This document shows, one piece after another, positions 1-5,127 of a DNA stretch of 5,666 bases. Location: assembly GCA_021736285.1 (NCBI GenBank), contig JAIPGE010000097.1:1-5666 (forward strand), read 5' to 3'. The stretch is from Candidatus Izemoplasma sp. (GTDB lineage Bacteria; Bacillota_I; Bacilli_A; Izemoplasmatales; Izemoplasmataceae). A program made the position numbers and the translations under genes. Under the pieces are notes generated by a model, which had not been told where the DNA came from, ran no database searches, and was given only the letters and a program-made list of their open reading frames with translations. The stretch's first letter is position 1. Every line of letters begins with the position of its first letter.

Positions 1-762
1 CTCACGACATTGACCGATTATTCATTTTATAAAGCATCAGGTGGTCTGAGTGATGCCTTAGGAATTGATAATTATGGCGAACCAATCACACCAAATTATA
101 CAACGGCAATTGTATTTACTGTCGCCATGGATAAAACAATGATTAACCGTGCACCCCATTATGAAGAATTGCTTGCGACAGAAGAAGGTTACTTGAAAAT
201 TGCTCATATAGGAGCGCGGCTTACGATGTATCTTAAAGATTTGGGTTATGACGCGATGTTTAACAATTCAGAATATTACCTTGCGCCACTCGTTCCCCTT
301 GCTTATGATGCTGGCCTTGGTGAAATTGGAATGACCAATCACTTGGTCACAAAAAAATATGGGAATCGCGTCCGACTTGGGGCCGTCTTCACAACACTAG
401 AACTGCCACCAGATCACCCTATTGATTTTGGACTACAAGCATTTTGTAAAAAATGTGCACTCTGTTTAATGAATTGTCCATCACATGCAATTACGCATAA
501 ACCACGGATTGTAAACAACCGTCAATTCTATAAATTCGATGAAAACAAATGTTACGATATGTGGGTTAAATCAGGAACCGATTGTGGGACATGTATACAA
601 AGTTGTCCATTCACACAAGGTGTTGACCAATCACTGGTGGACAACATGAAAGACAACAAAGAGATGATGCAACAAATCTTTGATCAACACTTAAAAAAAT
701 ATGGAAGACGTAACTATATTAAAGGGGATTTACCCATTGTTTCGTTAGAGGAGGAAGACTAA
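1..762 (+). CDS. Reductive-dehalogenase-like (RdhA-type) corrinoid/iron-sulfur protein, C-terminal part
   Basis: The reading frame is open from base 1, so the start lies outside the window; 253 residues are visible, and the TTG at 10 is an internal codon, not a supported start. Two 4Fe-4S motifs are plain. The first is C-x2-C-x2-C-x3-CP (Cys codons at 445, 454, 463, 475). The second has Cys codons at 550, 583, 592 and 604, in the context CYDMW...GTDCGTC...CPF. Before them lie GLGEIGM and YGNRVRLGAVFTTLEL, then PIDFG just ahead of the first cysteine. This order (GLGE, G..VRLG, PIDFG, then two clusters) is that of the RdhA corrinoid-binding C-terminal half. Family members bind a corrinoid and reduce substrates with low-potential electrons, classically organohalides; many homologues have unknown substrates. 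QueG is the main alternative, but its second-cluster region differs. Any N-terminal Tat signal would be off-window. Its TAA stop overlaps the next ATG. Confidence 0.82.
   Translation, partial: LTTLTDYSFYKASGGLSDALGIDNYGEPITPNYTTAIVFTVAMDKTMINRAPHYEELLATEEGYLKIAHIGARLTMYLKDLGYDAMFNNSEYYLAPLVPLAYDAGLGEIGMTNHLVTKKYGNRVRLGAVFTTLELPPDHPIDFGLQAFCKKCALCLMNCPSHAITHKPRIVNNRQFYKFDENKCYDMWVKSGTDCGTCIQSCPFTQGVDQSLVDNMKDNKEMMQQIFDQHLKKYGRRNYIKGDLPIVSLEEED
749..754 (+). promoter_or_regulatory. Ribosome binding site of the Smr gene
   Basis: A perfect AGGAGG lies seven bases before the ATG at 762, inside the last codons of the RdhA-like gene. It fixes the start of the Smr gene, whose ATG shares one base with the upstream TAA stop, an arrangement that favours coupled translation. 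Confidence 0.85.
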
Positions 763-992
763 TGGTAGAACTTGATGTCCACGGGATGACAAAGGACCAA
801 GCAAAAGTCGAAATAGAAAAATTTATAGCTCGCTTAAGTAACGAGGTAAAAGAAGTTCGCATCATTCATGGTTTCCATACAGGTAGTGTGTTACGGGAAT
901 CGATTCAAAGTACCCATTTTATCCGCAGCAAACGGATTAAACGCAAAAAATTAACAATGAATCGTGGCGAAACAATCTTTGAATTATATTAG
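762..992 (+). CDS. Stand-alone Smr-domain protein (MutS2 C-terminal domain type)
   Basis: This 76-residue protein is one Smr domain with little else. It shows the LDxH motif at residues 4-7 (LDVH, followed by Gly8) and an IIHG strand end at 34-37, followed by FHTG and LRESI. It ends in a basic stretch (residues about 56-65) and a final GETIFEL strand. Smr domains occur at the end of MutS2 and alone; known members bind nucleic acid, nick or cleave DNA or RNA, or act on collided ribosomes. The usual second motif is HGxG, often HGxGTG; here it reads HGFHTG, so the second glycine is replaced by His39, which may alter activity. The start is secured by a strong ribosome site at 749-754. It overlaps the upstream gene by one base and lies eight bases before the next gene. 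The domain call is good; the cellular role is not deducible. Confidence 0.8.
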   Translation: MVELDVHGMTKDQAKVEIEKFIARLSNEVKEVRIIHGFHTGSVLRESIQSTHFIRSKRIKRKKLTMNRGETIFELY

Positions 993-996
993 GTGA
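992..996 (+). promoter_or_regulatory. GGTGA-type ribosome binding site
   Basis: GGTGA starts at the last base of the Smr stop codon and lies four bases before the ATG at 1001. It matches the 3' half of the full anti-Shine-Dalgarno complement (AAGGAGGTGATC), not its AGGAGG core. It supports the start of the first zinc-ribbon membrane protein. Confidence 0.6.
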
Positions 997-1000
997 CAAA

Positions 1001-1363
1001 ATGAAATCAACCACTAAATTTACATTTTTTGTTGTTTTGGTATCATTATTTATCGCCGTTGGTGGAATGAGCCTTATCTTTGTTGACATGAATATTGGCT
1101 GGTTTCCCCTCATTGGAATCGCGCCTTTTATCTTTGTTTTTATAATGGTTGCGATTATGTTGACCAATGGTGCGATAGAACAAAAAACAGACCGCACATT
1201 AGCGTGTCCACACTGTCATAAAGACAATTATTTAGACCATGATTTTTGTGCGTACTGTGGCAAAAAATTACGCCCTCAAATAGAGTGTGAGTTTTGTGGT
1301 GCAATGAATGATTATGAACAAGAACGCTGTGAAATCTGCGACGCAACACTCCATAAATCATGA
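1001..1363 (+). CDS. Small membrane protein with two C-terminal zinc ribbons
   Basis: No named family is recognised for this 120-residue protein. Two hydrophobic segments, about residues 7-28 and 34-55, should form a membrane hairpin. The basic N-terminus (MKSTTK) and the charged stretch after the second segment (EQKTDR) suggest that both ends are cytoplasmic. The tail holds two zinc ribbons of identical spacing, C-x2-C-x10-C-x2-C: Cys69, 72, 83, 86 and Cys96, 99, 110, 113. Such ribbons usually bind one Zn2+ each and mediate contacts with protein or nucleic acid. The sequence DRTL (64-67) just before the ribbons recurs in the next gene, and the ribbons of the two proteins resemble each other, so the two look like diverged duplicates. 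The TGA stop overlaps the next ATG as ATGA. Topology and zinc binding are inferred from sequence; function is unknown. Confidence 0.8.
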   Translation: MKSTTKFTFFVVLVSLFIAVGGMSLIFVDMNIGWFPLIGIAPFIFVFIMVAIMLTNGAIEQKTDRTLACPHCHKDNYLDHDFCAYCGKKLRPQIECEFCGAMNDYEQERCEICDATLHKS

Positions 1364-1689
1364 CAACACTTAAGCAATTTATTGTTCTCTTTTATGTGAT
1401 AATTGGAATCACTATTTTAGGCATAATTATCGGATATATTATGGTCAATCTAATATTGTTATTTATCAGTATTGGATTGTTTATGATAAGTATCATTGGA
1501 TTTATTATCACCAAAAGCATGACCCCATTTATCATGGATAGAACATTAGACATTGATGCGTTAAAAGCCCAAGGATTAACGATTGTAAGATGTGAACACT
1601 GCCTTAAACAAAACGTGTTAGAAGATCAATATTGTAAATTTTGTCACGAACCCCTAGGAGAACCTGAAGATGAAAGCGATAGAACGTAA
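1360..1689 (+). CDS. Small membrane protein with one C-terminal zinc ribbon, paralogue of the preceding gene
   Basis: This 109-residue protein has two strongly hydrophobic segments, about residues 7-28 and 30-51, then a linker and one zinc ribbon, C-x2-C-x10-C-x2-C (Cys78, 81, 92, 95). It ends in an acidic tail (EPEDESD). The DRTL motif at 60-63 and the ribbon pattern CxHCxKxNxL match the first ribbon of the preceding protein, but about 11 extra residues separate DRTL from the first cysteine and the second ribbon is absent. No Shine-Dalgarno sequence is visible before the ATG, which lies within the upstream stop (ATGA), so translation probably depends on ribosomes finishing the previous gene. 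That would suit two partners made together. Its last 20 bases overlap the transporter gene. No named family is recognised and the function is unknown. Confidence 0.78.
   Translation: MTTLKQFIVLFYVIIGITILGIIIGYIMVNLILLFISIGLFMISIIGFIITKSMTPFIMDRTLDIDALKAQGLTIVRCEHCLKQNVLEDQYCKFCHEPLGEPEDESDRT
1656..1660 (+). promoter_or_regulatory. Ribosome binding site of the transporter gene
   Basis: AGGAG lies nine bases before the ATG at 1670, inside the end of the second zinc-ribbon gene. It supports a start that creates a 20-base overlap between the two genes. Confidence 0.7.
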
Positions 1690-2857
1690 TATTCCATTAG
1701 ATTATGCGCACACCTTCGTGCGTAATATAAACTTCACCCATGGTATTTGGGTAATGTACTTGTTGTCCAAAGAGTTTACACTATTTGACATTGGTGTTTT
1801 TGAATCAGTGTTTCATATATCAAGTATGGTCTTTGAAGTCCCCACGGGAATGATTGCCGATTTATTTGGTCGTAAATTATCACGGATTTTAGGTGTTTTT
1901 GTCGCATTGATGTATATCACGATTATGTTAGTCTTTGATTCTTATGGCATGATTGTCCTTGCTTTTACGTTACTTGGATTATCCTACACATTTGAATCAG
2001 GTAGTGGTGAAGCACTTGTCTATGACTCATTAAAGAAACTTGGTAAAGCTGATGAATTTATTCATTTTAATGGCCGTAAAGAAGTGTTTTATCAATTGGC
2101 AATGACCTTGTCATTATTGATTGGTGGCTATATCGCAATGATCCGTTTTGAGTTAAATTTTCAGTTGATGTTTGGCATCTATGTGATTGCGATTGTCCTT
2201 TTAGCATTAATGAAAGATGTGACATTTCAAAATCTCACAAACCATTCAATTGTGTTGCGGTTTAAACATCATTTCATTGATTCAACCAAGATTGTATTAT
2301 CGAATAAACGACTGTTTTTCTTAATTTTAATCAGTGCCCTTATTGCAGCCCCCGTAACAACAATCTTCTTTTTTGCACAAGATTATTTGTTAGAATTGGG
2401 TTATACAAGAGGGATGATTGGTGTCTTTTTAGCGGGACATAGTTTATGTGCCGCACTCGGTGGTTTTTTTGCTGTTAAAATTGAGAAAAAATATCGTGAA
2501 CAAAAGGTTTTAAAATATGTACCGCTCTTTATCTTAGGCATGTTTTGGTTCATGATTATTCCAAGTACATATGTTATTCCGTTTGTATTAATCGGCTTTT
2601 TTGATAGTGTCTTTTACGTTGTTATGGCAGATTATGTCAATAAAATCACACCAAGTGATAAGCGCGCTACCGTGCTAAGTTTAGGCGCACTCACGTTTAG
2701 TGTTGTCATGATTATTTTATTTCCGTTGGTTGGACTGTTTGCTGAACAGACGAGTTTCTTTTATGCCAACATCGCACTCGCAAGCATTACAACAATCGTC
2801 TATGGCATTTTGTTGGTTATTTTAAATACTGAACATTTCAATACGTACAAGCTTTAG
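1670..2857 (+). CDS. Major facilitator superfamily (MFS) transporter, substrate unknown
   Basis: At 395 residues this is the usual size for a 12-helix MFS carrier, and hydrophobic segments run along the whole length with a charged central loop near residues 190-215. The signature motif A between helices 2 and 3 is clear: Gly60, Asp64, Gly67, Arg68, Lys69 within GMIADLFGRK, preceded by the FEVPTG stretch common in this superfamily. A second conserved stretch, SGSGEALVYDSLK (residues 110-122, after helix 4), is typical of a bacterial subgroup often labelled as putative drug or sugar efflux, but it does not identify a cargo. MFS proteins move small solutes across the cytoplasmic membrane, usually with H+ or another ion. 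The start is supported by AGGAG at 1656. The gene lies between the zinc-ribbon genes and nfnA, 14 bases before the latter. Family certain, substrate and direction unknown. Confidence 0.9.
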   Translation: MKAIERNIPLDYAHTFVRNINFTHGIWVMYLLSKEFTLFDIGVFESVFHISSMVFEVPTGMIADLFGRKLSRILGVFVALMYITIMLVFDSYGMIVLAFTLLGLSYTFESGSGEALVYDSLKKLGKADEFIHFNGRKEVFYQLAMTLSLLIGGYIAMIRFELNFQLMFGIYVIAIVLLALMKDVTFQNLTNHSIVLRFKHHFIDSTKIVLSNKRLFFLILISALIAAPVTTIFFFAQDYLLELGYTRGMIGVFLAGHSLCAALGGFFAVKIEKKYREQKVLKYVPLFILGMFWFMIIPSTYVIPFVLIGFFDSVFYVVMADYVNKITPSDKRATVLSLGALTFSVVMIILFPLVGLFAEQTSFFYANIALASITTIVYGILLVILNTEHFNTYKL

Positions 2858-2862
2858 AAAGT

Positions 2863-2867
2863 GGTGA
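2863..2867 (+). promoter_or_regulatory. GGTGA-type ribosome binding site of nfnA
   Basis: GGTGA (extended GGTGAT, 2863-2868) lies four bases before the ATG at 2872, in the 14-base gap after the transporter. With the preceding AGAAAG it resembles the long anti-Shine-Dalgarno complement with part of the core altered. Confidence 0.6.
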
Positions 2868-2871
2868 TATC

Positions 2872-3693
2872 ATGGCAAAAATTATTCATAAAGAAGCATT
2901 GAATCACACAACAGATCTCATTGAGATTGAAGCACAAGAAATTGCTAAAAATTATCAGCCGGGACAGTTTGTGATTGTTCGGGCAAATCAGTATGCAGAA
3001 CGGATTCCATTGACTGTCGTGAAAACCACGAAAAAAACAATTACATTAATTGTTCAAAAAGTCGGATATTCCACCAAGGAAATTGGTCATTTAACAATTG
3101 GTGATGACGTATTAGATGTTGTTGGACCTTTGGGCAACGCCATTGAAATACATGATATTAAACATGTTTTGGCAGTTGCTGGTGGTGTTGGCGCAGCACC
3201 ACTTTATCCCCAACTTTACGCGTATCATCAAAAAGGCATAACCATCACGTTGGTCTTAGGGGCCAAAAGTGATTCTTATCTAATATTAGAAGACGCATTT
3301 AAAGCGATATGCGACCACATATACATAACAACTGACGATGGCTCTAAAGGATTGAAAGGATTTGTCACAGACCAAATTAAAGCCCTACTAGACGAAAACA
3401 CATATGACCATGCGATTGCGATTGGACCACTCGTGATGATGAAACATGTTGTTGCGTTAAATAAAAAACATCAGCTGCATACCGATGTGAGTTTAAACCC
3501 AATTATGATTGATGGGACAGGTATGTGTGGCAATTGCCGTGTAACAATTGGTAATGAAACGTATTTTGCCTGTATAGATGGACCCGATTTCTTAGGAGAC
3601 AATGTTGACTTTGACGAACTGATAGCAAGACAAAACTATTATCAAGATGAAGAACATATCTGTCGCTTAAAGTTGGTGAACGAAGATGAATAA
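2872..3693 (+). CDS. nfnA: NfnA: small subunit of NADH-dependent ferredoxin:NADP+ oxidoreductase
   Basis: NfnA is the flavin and [2Fe-2S] subunit that handles NAD(H) in the bifurcating NfnAB complex, which couples oxidation of NADPH to reduction of ferredoxin and NAD+, reversibly, in the cytoplasm. The 273 residues follow the ferredoxin-reductase layout: an N-terminal FAD-binding barrel with RIPLT at 44-48, an NAD-binding domain with AGGVGAAP at 103-110, and a C-terminal cluster site. That site is DGTGMCGNCR from Asp214 with Cys219, Cys222 and Cys234, followed by DGPDF. The family pattern places an aspartate where PyrK-like relatives carry a cysteine, and that Asp214 is present here. The paired NfnB gene overlaps by eight bases. 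PyrK and the SudB label are the alternatives; the DGTGMCG signature and the NfnB partner favour NfnA over PyrK. Confidence 0.9.
   Translation: MAKIIHKEALNHTTDLIEIEAQEIAKNYQPGQFVIVRANQYAERIPLTVVKTTKKTITLIVQKVGYSTKEIGHLTIGDDVLDVVGPLGNAIEIHDIKHVLAVAGGVGAAPLYPQLYAYHQKGITITLVLGAKSDSYLILEDAFKAICDHIYITTDDGSKGLKGFVTDQIKALLDENTYDHAIAIGPLVMMKHVVALNKKHQLHTDVSLNPIMIDGTGMCGNCRVTIGNETYFACIDGPDFLGDNVDFDELIARQNYYQDEEHICRLKLVNEDE
3675..3679 (+). promoter_or_regulatory. GGTGA-type ribosome binding site of nfnB
   Basis: GGTGA lies six bases before the ATG at 3686, within the last codons of nfnA. It supports this start over the in-frame ATG at 3704 (Met7). Confidence 0.5.
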
Positions 3694-5056
3694 AAGACAA
3701 TCCATGCACAATCAATCTCCTTCAAAGCGGATTCATAATTTTGATGAAGTCCCTTTGGGCTACACAAAAGACCAAGCCTTATTAGAAGCATCCCGGTGTT
3801 TAGATTGTAAAAATCCACTGTGTGTGCCTGCTTGTCCAGTCGCCGTTCAAATCCCTGAATTTATTAAGGCCATCAAAGAAGAAGACATGGAAAAAGGCTA
3901 CAAAATCATTTATCAAGATAACGTCCTACCTTCCATATGCGGGCGGGTATGTCCGCAAGAAAAACAATGTGAAGGGGCCTGTATTTTAGGCAAAAAACAT
4001 AGTCCAATTGCGATTGGTGCACTCGAACGGTATGTTGGTGATTTTGGTTTATCGAGCCAACAAGAAATTACAATCACTGACAATCATCAAAAGATTGCAA
4101 TTGTTGGCAGTGGTCCAGCAGGCTTAAGTAATGCATATAGTATGCGCAAACTAGGATATAATGTGACGATTTATGAAGCACTACACGATTTTGGTGGCGT
4201 CTTACAATATGGTATTCCTGAATTTCGATTACCCAAAGCGATTGTTAAACAAGAAATCGACAAACTGAAAACACTCGGTGTTCATTTTGAAAAAAATTCT
4301 GTAATCGGTAAAACAATTACAATTGATCAGTTATTTAATGAGAAAGATAATCAAGCTATTTTTATCGGCAGTGGCGCAGGATTACCTCGCGCATTAAATG
4401 TACCGGGTGAAAATTTTAGTGGCGTCTATTATGCCAATGAGTTTTTAACGCGCGTCAATCTAATGAAATCAAATGATTTTCCCCACCACACGACACCGAT
4501 TAAAGTCGGAAATAATGTAGCCGTTATCGGTGGCGGAAATGTTGCGATGGACGCAGCGCGTACCGCAAAACGGCTAGGGGCCAAAAACGTCTTTATATTA
4601 TATCGTAGAGACATGACGAGTTTACCGGCCCGAAAAGAAGAAATTTCACACGCTGAAGAAGAAGGTATTGACTTTCGACTATTGTTAAATCCAGTGGCGT
4701 TTAAAGGTAATAATTATATTGTCAATCAAGTTGTTTGTGAAACGATGAAACTCGGTGAAAAAGATGCCTCAGGACGTCACCGTCCCATCGGCACAAAAAC
4801 CTATCAAACAATTGATATTGATAGTGCAATCGTATCGATTGGGCAGTCACCTAACCCGATATTGAGTCGGACAACAAAACAGTTAGAGACCGATCAATGG
4901 GGACGCATTGTCACACACGATTATCAAACATCGATTCCTGGTGTCTTTGCTGGAGGCGATGTGGTCAGTGGTGCGGCCACTGTAATCTTAGCAATGGGAG
5001 CAGGTAAAGATGCCAGTATCTACATGAATCAATACATTCAAGAGAAAAGAAGTTGA
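3686..5056 (+). CDS. nfnB: NfnB: large subunit of NADH-dependent ferredoxin:NADP+ oxidoreductase (GltD-like)
   Basis: NfnB carries the bifurcating FAD, two 4Fe-4S clusters and the NADPH site. The 456 residues are near family length. The N-terminal cluster domain has Cys38, 41, 46, 50 and Cys85, 89, 95, 99. The FAD Rossmann motif GSGPAG is at 141-146, with the NADPH Rossmann motif GGGNVAMD at 282-289. YRRD at 306-309 holds the arginine pair typical of NADP(H) phosphate recognition, followed by LPARKEE. A C-terminal FAD segment contains FAGGDVVSGAATV. The closest relatives by fold are the small subunit of glutamate synthase (GltD), and databases often label such genes gltA, gltD or sudA. No glutamate synthase large subunit is next to it and NfnA overlaps its start, so NfnB is preferred. 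Its TGA stop lies inside the -35 box of the next promoter. Confidence 0.9.
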   Translation: MNKRQSMHNQSPSKRIHNFDEVPLGYTKDQALLEASRCLDCKNPLCVPACPVAVQIPEFIKAIKEEDMEKGYKIIYQDNVLPSICGRVCPQEKQCEGACILGKKHSPIAIGALERYVGDFGLSSQQEITITDNHQKIAIVGSGPAGLSNAYSMRKLGYNVTIYEALHDFGGVLQYGIPEFRLPKAIVKQEIDKLKTLGVHFEKNSVIGKTITIDQLFNEKDNQAIFIGSGAGLPRALNVPGENFSGVYYANEFLTRVNLMKSNDFPHHTTPIKVGNNVAVIGGGNVAMDAARTAKRLGAKNVFILYRRDMTSLPARKEEISHAEEEGIDFRLLLNPVAFKGNNYIVNQVVCETMKLGEKDASGRHRPIGTKTYQTIDIDSAIVSIGQSPNPILSRTTKQLETDQWGRIVTHDYQTSIPGVFAGGDVVSGAATVILAMGAGKDASIYMNQYIQEKRS

Positions 5057-5081
5057 CAAATGCACTAAAACCTTGTATTCT
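5053..5081 (+). promoter_or_regulatory. Sigma-A type promoter of the DegV-family gene
   Basis: A perfect -35 box TTGACA (5053-5058) is followed by 17 bases and a -10 box TATTCT (5076-5081, four of six matches to TATAAT). The -35 box overlaps the nfnB stop codon. Transcription would start near 5088, giving a leader of about 40 bases before the ATG at 5128. No extended -10 TGn element is present. Confidence 0.7.
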
Positions 5082-5114
5082 TTTCTTAAAGATACTTTGA
5101 AGTTCAAAAGAATA
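5076..5114. repeat. Inverted repeat (imperfect hairpin) over the -10 box and leader
   Basis: The arms TATTCTTTT (5076-5084) and AAAAGAATA (5106-5114) are perfect 9-base reverse complements. Inside them CTT (5085-5087) can pair with AAG (5100-5102) and AAAG (5088-5091) with CTTT (5095-5098), leaving a bulged G, an ATA loop and an unpaired TTC on the right side. There is no T-run after the right arm, so it is not a standard intrinsic terminator. The left arm contains the -10 box, and the right arm ends four bases before the AGGAGG. Confidence 0.6.
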
Positions 5115-5117
5115 AAC

Positions 5118-5123
5118 AGGAGG
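5118..5123 (+). promoter_or_regulatory. Ribosome binding site of the DegV-family gene
   Basis: A perfect AGGAGG stands four bases before the ATG at 5128, a rather short spacing. It fixes the start of the DegV-family gene. Confidence 0.85.
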
Positions 5124-5127
5124 CAAT

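Noticed and set aside
10..12. TTG at base 10 as the start of the first gene
   Set aside because: The frame stays open to base 1, no ribosome site can be seen, and the family needs a much longer N-terminal region, so the gene is simply cut by the window edge.
937..1197. Minus-strand open frames (also near 1155-1361, 3503-3715, 4429-4614, 4965-5486)
   Set aside because: They lie opposite well-supported + strand genes, show no recognisable domains, and have no convincing ribosome sites, so they are antisense shadows.
1361..1363. TGA read as tryptophan (Mycoplasma-type code)
   Set aside because: All tryptophans in these genes are TGG, and the TGA here ends one gene exactly where the next begins. 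The TGA at 5054-5056 ends NfnB at its usual length.
1001..1689. The two small membrane proteins as RdhB-type anchors for the RdhA-like protein
   Set aside because: RdhB anchors are short three-helix proteins without zinc ribbons. These have two helices and C-x2-C-x10-C-x2-C ribbons, and the Smr gene lies between them and the RdhA-like gene.
3686..5056. NfnB as the small subunit (GltD) of glutamate synthase
   Set aside because: The fold is shared, but no glutamate synthase large subunit is adjacent and the NfnA gene overlaps it, the arrangement typical of NfnAB.
5076..5114. Hairpin after nfnB as an intrinsic terminator
   Set aside because: The stem is AT-rich and no run of T follows it; the next bases are the AAC and AGGAGG leading into the DegV gene.
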